From: Nocardia anocheti
Lineage (GTDB): Bacteria; Actinomycetota; Actinomycetes; Mycobacteriales; Mycobacteriaceae
Assembly: GCF_029675105.1 (NCBI RefSeq)
Contig: NZ_JAQQFV010000011.1
Span: forward strand, 1 to 64,000
DNA: 64,000 nt
Direction: 5' to 3'
The notes under the pieces are model-generated. The model did no database searches. It saw only the letters and a program-made list of their open reading frames with translations, and had not been told where the DNA came from. This document shows, piece after piece, positions 7,892 through 17,231 of this stretch (positions are counted from its first letter, which is position 1; the number at the start of each line of letters is the position of its first letter). A program made the translations under genes and the position numbers.

Positions 7892-9994
7892 GTGGCGAAA
7901 CTGGTGATCGACAAGGACTTCCTGCTCGACCTCGGCGCGCTGGAAACGTCGGTGCAGCGCAATGTGCGCGATGTTTTCGCCAAGTTCGCCGCGAGCACCC
8001 ACGCCGGACTGCACCTGGAGAAGCTGCACGTCGCCCGCAACGATCGGTATCGATCGATCCGGATCAACCAGTTCATGCGGGGCATCGTCTTGGCGCCGAG
8101 TTCAGGCGATACCTACATTCTGCTCAAGGTCCTTCCCCACGACGACGCGTATGCGTGGGCGGCCCGTCGTGATGTCTCGGTCAACCCCGCCTTCGGTGTC
8201 GTCGAGATCTGGGACGGTGACGGTGCCAGTGAAACACTCGCCGCCCTACCGGAGTCGACCAGGTCCGAACCGACGCCGTTGTTCGCGAGCTTCGGTGACG
8301 GCGTACTGCGCACATTGGGGATCGATGACCGTGTGCTGAAACTGAGCCGATCGCTCACTGACTCCGCGCAGTTGGAGGCGGTGAAAGAGTTCTTGCCCGG
8401 TACGCAGTGGCAGGTGCTGTCGGGACTCGCCGAGGGATTTACTCCAGACGAGGTCTGGGAACTGCTGGCCACCGAGCTGACCGCCGAGCCGATCGATCCC
8501 GATGACCTCGACTCGGCCATCGCGCGCAGCGGCCACCGCCTGGTCTCGGTCGACGGGCCGGAGGAACTGCTCGCGGTGCTGGAACGGCCGCTCGACTTCT
8601 GGCGGGTCTATCTGCACCCTACCCAGCGAGCTATCGCCGACGCTTCCTATCGCGGCCCGGCCCGCGTAACCGGTGGCCCGGGAACCGGGAAGACCGTGGT
8701 CGCCCTACACCGTGCCCACACCCTCGCCAAGCGCGGCGAGGGCACGGTGCTGTTGACCACGTTCACCTCGACGCTGGCCGACATCCTCCAAGCGGGGGTG
8801 AATCTGCTCATCGACGACGAACGCGTGCGGCGGCGGATCGAGGTCGTCAATGTCGATCGACTCGCGAACAAGATATTCCGATCCCACCGCAAGCCCGCGA
8901 ACATCCTGTCGGCCACGCAAGAACGGCAGGTGTGGACAGCTGTCATCGGCGATCTGGAGCTCGCCCTCACTCCCGGATTCCTCGCTGAGGAGTGGCGCGA
9001 GGTAGTGCTGGCGCAGCGAATCCGGTCCGCGGACGAGTATCTCGCCGCGAAGCGTCGTGGCCGTGGCCGCGCCATGAACGCACAGGCGAAAGCGGGCGTC
9101 TGGATGGCGATCTCGGAGTTCGAGCGGCGACTCACCGACACCGGGCGATGGACCCACGAGACCGTCTGCCGCGAAGCGGTCCGCATTATGGAGACAGTCG
9201 AGGACCCGATGTACCGGCACATCCTCGTCGACGAAGCCCAGGACCTCAGCCCGGATCAGTGGCGGCTGCTGCGCGCCTGTGTACCCGGCGGCAGCGACGA
9301 CATGTTCTTGGCAGGCGATACCCACCAGCGCATCTATCAGAACCGGGTGACGCTCAAGGAGGTAGGAATTCAGGTCGCCGGGCGATCGAACCGGTTGACC
9401 GTCAACTACCGCACCACTGCCGAGATTCTGCGCTGGAGCCTCGAGTTGCTGCGTGGCGAGCGCATCGATGATATGGACGAGGGGCTGGACACGATCGCCG
9501 GATGCCGTTCCGATCTCCGCGGAGAAGCTCCGATCGTGCGGGGATTCGACTCCGCCGACGACGAACTTTCCCATCTGGTCGAACTGGTCGGTCGCTGGAT
9601 CGAGCGCGGCGCGGTGCCGGACGAGATCGGAATCGCCACTCGCGCCAACGATCTCGGTTCCCGGGCCAGGGCCGCTCTCGGCCGCGCCGGCATCGCGGCA
9701 GTCGACCTGGCGGCCACGACCGAGGGCGGTGTCGGCATCGGCACGATGCATCGGATGAAGGGTCTCGAGTATCGCTACTTGGCGGTCCTCGGGGTCAACG
9801 CCGGGCAGGTGCCGCCCCTGGCCGCGGTAACTGCGGCCGAGGACGACCCGCACGCGCATCAGCGCGACCTCCAGCGAGAGCGCTGCCTGTTGTTCGTCGC
9901 CTGTACCCGGGCGCGGGAAGAACTCGTCGTAACGTGGCATGGCGCCCCGAGCGACCTACTCCCAGAAGCCGCAGACGTCGAAAGGTTGCCGTGA
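7892..9994 (+). CDS. UvrD-like SF1 helicase with RelE/ParE-like N-terminal domain
   Basis: A 700-aa protein. The start is GTG 7892, preceded 5 nt away by a strong GGAGGGGG ribosome site; the longer in-frame ATG at 7820 lacks one. Residues 1-90 (ending LLKVLPHDDAYAWA) resemble the RelE/ParE-like fold found at the front of some actinobacterial helicases. The helicase core has Walker A GGPGTGKT (about 260-268), Walker B LVDEAQDLSPDQW (about 443), LAGDTHQRIYQ, VNYRTTAEIL, GTMHRMKGLEYR and VACTRAREEL, all UvrD/Rep motifs. It should translocate on single-stranded DNA using ATP. It overlaps the next gene (DUF262) by GTGA, so the two are probably co-translated. It heads a seven-gene co-directional array that includes Wadjet. 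Confidence 0.85.
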   Translation: MAKLVIDKDFLLDLGALETSVQRNVRDVFAKFAASTHAGLHLEKLHVARNDRYRSIRINQFMRGIVLAPSSGDTYILLKVLPHDDAYAWAARRDVSVNPAFGVVEIWDGDGASETLAALPESTRSEPTPLFASFGDGVLRTLGIDDRVLKLSRSLTDSAQLEAVKEFLPGTQWQVLSGLAEGFTPDEVWELLATELTAEPIDPDDLDSAIARSGHRLVSVDGPEELLAVLERPLDFWRVYLHPTQRAIADASYRGPARVTGGPGTGKTVVALHRAHTLAKRGEGTVLLTTFTSTLADILQAGVNLLIDDERVRRRIEVVNVDRLANKIFRSHRKPANILSATQERQVWTAVIGDLELALTPGFLAEEWREVVLAQRIRSADEYLAAKRRGRGRAMNAQAKAGVWMAISEFERRLTDTGRWTHETVCREAVRIMETVEDPMYRHILVDEAQDLSPDQWRLLRACVPGGSDDMFLAGDTHQRIYQNRVTLKEVGIQVAGRSNRLTVNYRTTAEILRWSLELLRGERIDDMDEGLDTIAGCRSDLRGEAPIVRGFDSADDELSHLVELVGRWIERGAVPDEIGIATRANDLGSRARAALGRAGIAAVDLAATTEGGVGIGTMHRMKGLEYRYLAVLGVNAGQVPPLAAVTAAEDDPHAHQRDLQRERCLLFVACTRAREELVVTWHGAPSDLLPEAADVERLP

Positions 9995-12273
9995 CTCGCC
10001 TGTCCACCCTCCTCGATCAGATCGATGCGGGCATCGTCTTGCTGCCGGAGTTCCAGCGCGGCTACGTGTGGAACCGGGACCAGGTCCGCGGGTTGCTGCG
10101 ATCGCTGTATCTGGAGCACCCGGTGGGTGGACTGCTGTTCTGGGAGACCGACTCCGACGACATCGCCTACCGGGGCGATTCCCGGGCCGTCTCCGGACCT
10201 CGCCGGCTCCTGCTCGACGGCCAGCAACGGATGACCACCATCTACGGCGTCGTGCGGGGGACCCCGCCGCCGTTCTTCGAAGGCGACGACAATGCCTTCA
10301 CCGGGCTGCACTTCGATGTCGAGAACGAAGTATTCGAGTTCTACTCGCCGGCGAAGATGAAGGGCAATCCGTTCTGGGTGGACGTCACCGAACTGTTCCA
10401 GCGCGGGCCGATGGGCTACTTGCGCAGGTTCGATCCCACGACCTACCCGCACGTCGACGACGCGCTGATCGACGTCTTCCTCGACCGGCTCAACCGCGTT
10501 CAGCAGATCACCAAGATGTCGTTCAACGAGGAGAAGATCACCGACTCGCATCGGACCGTGGACGATGTCGTCGAAATCTTCAACCGGGTCAATTCCGGCG
10601 GCACGAAACTGTCGAAAGGCGATCTGGCGCTGGCGAGCCTGTGTGCCCGGCGGTCCGAAGCGCGCCAGGAACTTCGTGGCAACCTCGACCGCTGGAACGA
10701 GATGGGCTACGCGCTGAGTCTGGATTGGCTGCTGCGTAATGTCACCGCGGTCGCCACCGGCCGCTCGGTATTCGACGCGCTCGGCAAGGTGACGCCGGCG
10801 GAGTTCGAGACAGCGCTGCGGTCAGCGGTCAGCCATATCGATACCTTCCTCGATGCGGTCTCGACGCGGCTCGGCCTCGACCACACTCAGGTCCTGATGG
10901 CTCCGGCCGCGATCCACGTCGCGTCACGTCTGCTGGAACTCAACGGAGGCCGCTTCGATGACGACGCCCATCGCGACCGGGTCCTGTACTGGTATGTCCA
11001 CGCCGCACTGTGGGGCAGGTACACCGGTTCCGCGGAGACCGCACTCCAACAGGACTACGATGCCGCCGCGCGTGGGGGCATCGACGCGTTGATCAAGAAT
11101 CTCGAACGAACGCGCGGTGGCACACTCGCCATACAGCCGGACGACTTCAACGGAGCCAACCGTGGTGCTAGGTTCTATCCGCTGCTCTATACCTTGAGTC
11201 GTGCTTGCGGCGCACGTGACATCGGCAGTGGCTTGGAACTGCGGGCCGAGCACCTGGGCCAGCAGGCCGCCCTGGACATTCACCGGGTGTTCCCGAACGA
11301 GTTGCTGAGCAAGGCGGGCTTCGAGCGGGGCCAGATCCAGAGCCTGGCGAACTTCTGCGTTCTCCCCGCCAGCACGGTCGATCTGCTGAAGAAGCGTTCG
11401 CCGGCCGAGTATCTCGGCGAGGTAGAACGGGATCAGCCCGGTGTGCTCGAATCCCAATGGATACCGACCAATCCCACGCTGTGGCAAGTGGAGAAGTACC
11501 CGGAGTTCCTGCAGGCTCGCCGCGAGCTCCTTACCGCGGCCGCGCAGCGGTTCCTGGAGAGCCTTCGAGCCGGTGAGGCCACGACAGCGAACCTGAGGCC
11601 GGTTCGGATCCGCGACGAGAACGCGAACCCGGCGCTGGCGCGGCTGCGTGCGGCCGTCGAGGAACTGGCCGAGCGCGGGTTCGCCCGGCCGCAGTTCGAG
11701 GTCGAGGTCGCCGATCCACGAACTCGGCGCGAACTCGCCGTCGCCGACGCGCTGTGGCCGGCGGGCCTGCAACCGGGTATCGGGGAGCCGGTGCTGTTGT
11801 TGCACGACCGCGACGATGTGGACCTGTCGCGGTTGACTGCGCTGGGATACCAGGTTTTTACCTCTCTGGACGAGCTACTTGCATACGCCAACCGCGGAAC
11901 CGAGCCGGAGGCCGGCGGTGACGAGGCCGAATCTGCGACGCAGGAGCCGCTTTCATCGGAGATCGAGTCGGTCGATGCCGCTGTGGAGTTCGCGAGGGTC
12001 GTCAACGAATCGATCGCCCGAGCCGTCGGCGAGACCGGTTATCGGCCGGGGCAGTTCCGCCGGATGGTCGCAGAGCTCGGAGCAGTGGCGACTGCTAGGA
12101 AGTTGCTGGCTACCAAGCAACTGTCCGAAGGCTTCTCGACATTGTGGGAATTCGGACGTCTGGATCTGACGGTGGAAGCCGCAGTGGTCGATGCACGGTT
12201 CGCCGGACTGTTCACCGATCAGGAGCTGGAGACGGCACAGTTCCGGCTTCGACAATTCGGATTCTCCGGATAG
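9991..12273 (+). CDS. DUF262 (GmrSD-type) protein with divergent HNH and C-terminal extension
   Basis: A 760-aa protein starting at GTG 9991, overlapping the helicase stop. The N-terminal DUF262 domain (ParB/Srx-like NTP-binding fold) shows LLPEFQRGYVWNRDQV near residue 20 and LLLDGQQRMTTIYG near residue 75, followed by FNRVNSGGTKLSKGDLAL. A degenerate HNH/DUF1524-like segment follows with DIHRVFPNELL and then LANFCVLPAS, which is where functional relatives have an HxxP motif and a conserved asparagine. About 250 further residues, unlike standard GmrSD, include a second small domain. DUF262 proteins include type IV restriction enzymes that sense NTPs and cut modified phage DNA. Coupling to a helicase suggests a multi-subunit nuclease. 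The tail is unassigned. Confidence 0.8.
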   Translation: MTRLSTLLDQIDAGIVLLPEFQRGYVWNRDQVRGLLRSLYLEHPVGGLLFWETDSDDIAYRGDSRAVSGPRRLLLDGQQRMTTIYGVVRGTPPPFFEGDDNAFTGLHFDVENEVFEFYSPAKMKGNPFWVDVTELFQRGPMGYLRRFDPTTYPHVDDALIDVFLDRLNRVQQITKMSFNEEKITDSHRTVDDVVEIFNRVNSGGTKLSKGDLALASLCARRSEARQELRGNLDRWNEMGYALSLDWLLRNVTAVATGRSVFDALGKVTPAEFETALRSAVSHIDTFLDAVSTRLGLDHTQVLMAPAAIHVASRLLELNGGRFDDDAHRDRVLYWYVHAALWGRYTGSAETALQQDYDAAARGGIDALIKNLERTRGGTLAIQPDDFNGANRGARFYPLLYTLSRACGARDIGSGLELRAEHLGQQAALDIHRVFPNELLSKAGFERGQIQSLANFCVLPASTVDLLKKRSPAEYLGEVERDQPGVLESQWIPTNPTLWQVEKYPEFLQARRELLTAAAQRFLESLRAGEATTANLRPVRIRDENANPALARLRAAVEELAERGFARPQFEVEVADPRTRRELAVADALWPAGLQPGIGEPVLLLHDRDDVDLSRLTALGYQVFTSLDELLAYANRGTEPEAGGDEAESATQEPLSSEIESVDAAVEFARVVNESIARAVGETGYRPGQFRRMVAELGAVATARKLLATKQLSEGFSTLWEFGRLDLTVEAAVVDARFAGLFTDQELETAQFRLRQFGFSG

Positions 12274-12326
12274 GTCCTGGCCGGGATGGCACAAGCGCGC
12301 AGATGGATGGATGGAGCGGAGAACTG

Positions 12327-14429
12327 ATGGAGGCGCATCCGCGCAGGCTGAAGACGGTGTTTCGCAGTGATGTGCGCCTTGTCGTGCCGTTGTTCCAGCG
12401 ACCGTATGTGTGGGACGAGGACGAGCAGTGGGCTCCGCTGTGGGAGGACGTCACGGCCACGTTCGACCGGCGCGAAGACGAGGAGGTTCATCCGCACTTT
12501 CTCGGCGCTATCGTGCTCGAACAGAAGCGGGGTGCCATGGGCAGTCTCGAGGTGCGTGAAGTCATCGATGGTCAGCAGCGTCTGACGACATTACAGGTTC
12601 TCATCGCGGCGTTGCGCGACAGCTATGACGCCGCGGGCATTCGGACTTCGCGCCGGAGCAGGCTCAGCAAGTCCTTGGTGAACGACCCGGACTTCGTCGA
12701 CGGCCCCGATGAGGAGTTCAAGCTCTGGCCGACCAACCGGGACCGTGGCAGCTATACCGCGGTGATGCGAGGCGAGTACGCCGACAGCACCCGCGATCCG
12801 GCCCTGCCGCGAATCGCGTCGGCGTATGTGTATTTTCGCGAGCAGATCGATGCGTTCGTTGCCGGATGCGATCAAGACGAGGTCGAAGCGGTTCTCGACG
12901 GTCTCGCCGAGGTGATGCTCGAACACCTGGAAATGGTGGTGATCGACCTCGGGCTCGATGACAACGGTCAAGTCATCTTCGAAACGCTGAACGCGCGGGG
13001 CACCGCGCTACGTGCGTCCGACCTGATCAAGAACGCACTGTTTCGCACCTTGCAGGACGGTGGCCGACCGGTCGACAGGCTGTACGAGGAGTCCTGGGAA
13101 CCGCTCGAACTGCCGCAGTGGCAGAAGGATGTGCGCCAAGGCCGGCTGATTCGGCCGCGGTTGGATGTCTTCGTGGGCCACTTCCTCACGGTGGTGCTAC
13201 ACAAAGAGGTTCAGTCGCATCAACTGCTCGCAGTGTCGCGTGCTTATTTCGCCGGGGATGCCGATCGTGCGGAGAAGTTCCTCACCGAACTCGCCCGATA
13301 TGCGCGAATCTACGATGAGCTCGACAATGCGACGATCGGAACCCCGGCCGAGCGCTACCTGCTGACCCGACTCGAAATCGTCGATACGCAGACGATCACC
13401 CCCGTCCTGCTGTGGTTGTTCGCCCATACCGACGGTGCCGACCGGCTGCGGGCGATCGCGTCCCTCGAGGCGTATGTGGTGCGTCGTGCGATCTGCCGTC
13501 TCACGTCGAAGAACTACAATAGACTGTTCCTCGAATTGTTGCGGCGGCTCGCCGTGGAGCAGCCTGCAGCGGATGTAGTCGAAAAGTTTCTGGTTCAACA
13601 AGATTCGGAATCCGGGCTGTGGCCAGGGGACGAGGATCTGGCCGAGTCACTGCGGCGGCTGCCGCTGTACCGGCTGTTCAAAAGGGATCGTCTACAGCGT
13701 CTGCTCCTGGCCTTCGAGAACCATCTGACGACCGGTCACACAGAGCCTGTGTCACCGAGCTCGAAACTGTCGATCGAACATCTGTTGCCCCAGAGCTGGC
13801 ATGAGAATTGGCCATTGCCGAACGGCGCGGACGCCGATGAGGAGGAAGAGCGCAGAGACAGTCTGCTGCACACGATCGGAAACCTCACCCTCGTCACCGG
13901 AAAGCTCAATTCCAGCCTGTCCAATGGAGCGTGGAGCGCCAAACGTGCACATATTCTCCGGTATTCGGCACTGACGCTGAACCGGGTGCTTTCCGAGACG
14001 TGGACCGTCGACGAGATCGCCATCCGGTCGGCGACATTCGCCCGAGCCGCAGTGGAGATATGGCCGCGCCCCAGCGGCTCAGACGGAGCGCTCGTCGCGC
14101 GCGTCCCGGATGCCGATCGAGACCTGACGCCCGACCGGGACCATGCCGTGACGGCTCCTTCCGGGGGACGACGCACCGGGTATGCACTCGCCGCCCGCCG
14201 CGATATCGGGCAGCACATCGTCAATGCTTTCGCCGGCCTCGAAGAGGGCACTTTCTTGACTATCAACGAGATCCGCAAGGTTCCTTCCGCGCAGTATCCG
14301 GTCAACGATCTGCCATCGTCCGGGGCGATCTCCGCTCGGCTCTTCCCCGCCGGAGGGCGGCGGACAACAGTTCCGGGGGTCGTCGGTGCGATTGTCGGCG
14401 GTCGCCGTGGAGGCCGGGCTGTGTCCTAG
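12327..14429 (+). CDS. GmrSD-like DUF262-DUF1524 type IV restriction endonuclease
   Basis: A 700-aa protein. ATG 12327 is chosen because GGAGAA precedes it by 4 nt; ATG 12303 has no such site. The DUF262 domain has VPLFQRPYVWDEDEQW (about 19-34) and EVIDGQQRLTTLQ (about 75-87). The C-terminal DUF1524 HNH domain is complete: LSIEHLLPQSW (His in the H-x-x-P core), then IGNLTLVTGKLNSSLSN with the conserved Asn pair, then WSAKRAHIL. A helical tail of about 130 residues follows. GmrS and GmrD domains together form an NTP-driven nuclease against glucosylated or otherwise modified phage DNA. It begins 53 nt after the first DUF262 gene and ends 27 nt before jetD, so it physically links the helicase/DUF262 part to Wadjet. 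Confidence 0.85.
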   Translation: MEAHPRRLKTVFRSDVRLVVPLFQRPYVWDEDEQWAPLWEDVTATFDRREDEEVHPHFLGAIVLEQKRGAMGSLEVREVIDGQQRLTTLQVLIAALRDSYDAAGIRTSRRSRLSKSLVNDPDFVDGPDEEFKLWPTNRDRGSYTAVMRGEYADSTRDPALPRIASAYVYFREQIDAFVAGCDQDEVEAVLDGLAEVMLEHLEMVVIDLGLDDNGQVIFETLNARGTALRASDLIKNALFRTLQDGGRPVDRLYEESWEPLELPQWQKDVRQGRLIRPRLDVFVGHFLTVVLHKEVQSHQLLAVSRAYFAGDADRAEKFLTELARYARIYDELDNATIGTPAERYLLTRLEIVDTQTITPVLLWLFAHTDGADRLRAIASLEAYVVRRAICRLTSKNYNRLFLELLRRLAVEQPAADVVEKFLVQQDSESGLWPGDEDLAESLRRLPLYRLFKRDRLQRLLLAFENHLTTGHTEPVSPSSKLSIEHLLPQSWHENWPLPNGADADEEEERRDSLLHTIGNLTLVTGKLNSSLSNGAWSAKRAHILRYSALTLNRVLSETWTVDEIAIRSATFARAAVEIWPRPSGSDGALVARVPDADRDLTPDRDHAVTAPSGGRRTGYALAARRDIGQHIVNAFAGLEEGTFLTINEIRKVPSAQYPVNDLPSSGAISARLFPAGGRRTTVPGVVGAIVGGRRGGRAVS

Positions 14430-14456
14430 GCGAAAGTTGCTGTGAGGAGGAGCGAC

Positions 14457-15662
14457 GTGCCGACATCCAGCGTGGCGGACCTGTCCACCCAGTTGATGCC
14501 GCTGTGGCGTGCGCTGCACGAGCGGTTCTCGACGGGCCGACCGGTGGCCTCGATACGGATCGGTCCACTCAGCGACCTCGAACGCGAGGCGATCGCGGAC
14601 CTGTTCGGGTCGCCGAGCCTGCCGCGCGAACACCACACCGTCAAGCTCGGCGAGCTCGACTCGGTGCTGGCGGGCACGGTGGGGGCCGGAGCTCGGGAGG
14701 TGGTCGAGCAACTGGTCGGGCCGATCGGAGACCGGCGGGCGGATCGGGCTGCCCGGGTTCGTGCTCGAGCGCAGCTCTGGGACTGGCTGCGTTCACATCC
14801 GGTGGTGCTGGCTCAGCCCGCACTGACCGAATGGGTGACCGGCGCGGAGCGGTCAGGACTGGTCGGGCAATCGGTGCCGCGGACTCGGGGACTGCTGGAG
14901 CAGGCGGTAGCCGTGCTGGCCGCGCTTCCTGCCGCGGGGGTGCCGGTGCCGGTCCTGGCCGAATCCACCGTCGGGGACACCCACGCACTCGACGAGGGGA
15001 CCAGATTGCATTCGCTGGTGATGCGGGCGCTCGCCGAGATCCACCAGTGCCCGATGCCCTCGGACGCGGTCGGGGTACGACGACTATGGGAACTGGCGGG
15101 CGTTGCCGACGACGAGTTGTCGCCGACGGTGCTGGTGGCCGGGCTCGGTGGGGTGGGGGCGGGGACCGTACTCGGCGAGGTGTTGCGGGTGACGGCCGAG
15201 GCCGCGATGGCCGCTGCGGTGACGTTGCAACAGGTGCGGGCGGTGCGGGTGCTCGACGGTGTGCCGGAGATGGTCTATGTGGTGGAGAATCCGAGCGTGC
15301 TGGCGGTGGCGGTGCGCCGATTCGGGGTTCGCTGTCCACCGATGGTCTGCACGGCGGGATGGCCGAACAGCGCGGGGGTGGGATTGCTCGAGTTGCTCGG
15401 CGCGGGTGGCGCAGAACTGCGCTATCACGGCGATTTCGACGGTGAGGGGCTGCGGATCGCCGCGCATCTGATGGCGCGTGTGGCTGTGCGGCCATGGCGG
15501 ATGAGCCGGGAGGACTACCTGTCGGTCGCGGGGTCAGGGCCTGCGGTGGGGCGGGTGACCGAGGCGCCGTGGGACCCTGGATTGGCCACTGAGCTGCGGC
15601 GGGTGGGGAAGGTTGTGTCGCAGGAGCGGGTCATCGAACAGTTGATGGCCGATCTGGCGTAG
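14457..15662 (+). CDS. jetD: Wadjet JetD, TOPRIM DNA-cleaving subunit (TIGR02679/DUF2399)
   Basis: A 401-aa protein of the TIGR02679 family. The C-terminal TOPRIM-like nuclease domain is clear: the acidic strand VVENPSVLA at about residues 277-285 and the metal-binding D-x-D motif in YHGDFDGEGL at about residues 323-332. JetD is the nuclease of Wadjet and cuts plasmid DNA once the JetABC motor has extruded it. GTG 14457 is preferred over GTG 14442 because GAGGAGG lies 6 nt before it. jetD comes first here, ahead of jetA-jetB-jetC, whereas most described operons place it last. The leader contains a weak start 27 nt after the upstream GmrSD gene stop. Confidence 0.9.
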   Translation: MPTSSVADLSTQLMPLWRALHERFSTGRPVASIRIGPLSDLEREAIADLFGSPSLPREHHTVKLGELDSVLAGTVGAGAREVVEQLVGPIGDRRADRAARVRARAQLWDWLRSHPVVLAQPALTEWVTGAERSGLVGQSVPRTRGLLEQAVAVLAALPAAGVPVPVLAESTVGDTHALDEGTRLHSLVMRALAEIHQCPMPSDAVGVRRLWELAGVADDELSPTVLVAGLGGVGAGTVLGEVLRVTAEAAMAAAVTLQQVRAVRVLDGVPEMVYVVENPSVLAVAVRRFGVRCPPMVCTAGWPNSAGVGLLELLGAGGAELRYHGDFDGEGLRIAAHLMARVAVRPWRMSREDYLSVAGSGPAVGRVTEAPWDPGLATELRRVGKVVSQERVIEQLMADLA

Positions 15663-15713
15663 GTGTCGGTGGGTGGGGCTACCGTCGAGGCAACGACCGA
15701 TCGAAGGGGGATG

Positions 15714-17231
15714 ATGGATCCGATTCGCGTGCCGCCGGAGATGTTCCGTTTCACCAGCGGCGACCTCTCCGGGCTCTACACCGCGATCCTGCACGCCTTC
15801 GGGGAGGCGAACGAGCGGCTCGAGACAGCGCTCGGGCTCGATGACCTGCGAGCGCGATTGCCGGGGGCCGGCCTACCGGATCTTGTCGATACCGACGATC
15901 TGGCCGCGGCGTTGGACCAGCTGCGTCGCTGGGACCTGGTCGATGTGGTGCAGAACCATTCCGAGAACTACCGCACGGCGGTGGACTACGAACGTCGCAA
16001 CCTGCTGTATTCGCTGACCAAGCAGGGCGAGGCGGCTTTCGCCGGTGTCGTCCACGCGATGACGGTCCTGGCGTCCTCCGGTGCACTGCAGACCGCGGTG
16101 CTGGACGCGATCGGAGATCGGCTCGCGGATCTGGTCCGTGAACTCGACGGCGGCACCGACCGGCGGGTATTCACCGTGCTCATGGAACTGGAAGCACACC
16201 TGGAAGCGCTGCGGGTCAACACCAAACAGTTCAACGGCGAGCTACAGCGATTGCTGCGGGCCGAGGGCGTCGACCTGGCGGTGTTCCACGAAGTGAAGGC
16301 GGCGACAGTCGCCTACCTGCAGGAATTCCTCGACAACCTCGACCGGCGAGGCCAGCTCATCGCGGGGCGGGTCCGGGTGATCGAGGAGTTCGGGGTTTCA
16401 CGAATGTATCGGCGGGCATTGGCGGGGGCCGAGTTGCCCGCGTTGCCTGGGTCGGACCCGGCGCCCGGCTGGCTCGAGCAGCGGCACGCACGCTGGGCTG
16501 GGTTACAGGCGTGGTTCTCACCCGTAGACGGGTCTGCGCCACGCATCGATCAGCTTCGGCAGGTCGGGCGGCGCGCGATCGTCACCCTGCTGCAGGTGCT
16601 GGACCGGATCACCGAGTCACGCAGGCGATCCAGCAACGCGGTGACGGATTTCCGGGAGCTGGCCAGGTGGTTCAGTGTGCTGCCCGAGGAAGCCGACCTG
16701 CATCGGCTGTGGTCGACGGCGTTCGGCCTGGCGCCGGCTCGCCACGCGCATCTGGCCCATCCGGACCCGGAATTGATCAGTCACCACGCCACCTGGGCCG
16801 AATCACCACCGGTGGAGGTGTCGGCGTTGCTGCGCACCGCGGGCAAGAACGAACGGTTGGGCCGGACGGGCACGGTGCCGGACGTGTCCGCGCTACGCAA
16901 GGAACGTGCGGCACGGGCAGTGGCCGAACGGGTGGCGTTGCAGCAGGCCTGGGCCCGGCTCCATACGCACGGGGTGCGCAAGCTCTCGGAATTCGCTGAA
17001 CTCGAGCCCGCCATGGCCGAGCGGCTGCTGGACCTGATCGGGCGGGCGCTGGGCAGCGCCCCTGACGCTGTCGGGATCCGGCGCTCCACTACGCCCGACG
17101 GCCGGATCGAGATCGCGCTCGGCCCGGCCGAACCCGGCGCGGTCGCCGAGGTGCACACGGTGCACGGCCTGCTGCGTGGTCCTGACTATGCGCTCGACGT
17201 CCGGCAGGCCGGACGGCGGGCCGGCCGATGA
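15714..17231 (+). CDS. jetA: Wadjet JetA, kleisin-like subunit (TIGR02677/DUF2397)
   Basis: A 505-aa mostly helical protein of the TIGR02677 family. It contains the family-typical start MFRFTSGDLSGLYTAIL, a winged-helix-like segment with a two-tyrosine motif before YSLTKQGEAAF (about residues 88-108), and the C-terminal FAELEPAMAERLLDLIGRAL. In Wadjet type II JetA is the kleisin-like bridge of the condensin-like motor. ATG 15711 and 15714 are tandem after GAAGGGGG; 15714 gives better spacing. The stop overlaps jetB by ATGA. Confidence 0.9.
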   Translation: MDPIRVPPEMFRFTSGDLSGLYTAILHAFGEANERLETALGLDDLRARLPGAGLPDLVDTDDLAAALDQLRRWDLVDVVQNHSENYRTAVDYERRNLLYSLTKQGEAAFAGVVHAMTVLASSGALQTAVLDAIGDRLADLVRELDGGTDRRVFTVLMELEAHLEALRVNTKQFNGELQRLLRAEGVDLAVFHEVKAATVAYLQEFLDNLDRRGQLIAGRVRVIEEFGVSRMYRRALAGAELPALPGSDPAPGWLEQRHARWAGLQAWFSPVDGSAPRIDQLRQVGRRAIVTLLQVLDRITESRRRSSNAVTDFRELARWFSVLPEEADLHRLWSTAFGLAPARHAHLAHPDPELISHHATWAESPPVEVSALLRTAGKNERLGRTGTVPDVSALRKERAARAVAERVALQQAWARLHTHGVRKLSEFAELEPAMAERLLDLIGRALGSAPDAVGIRRSTTPDGRIEIALGPAEPGAVAEVHTVHGLLRGPDYALDVRQAGRRAGR

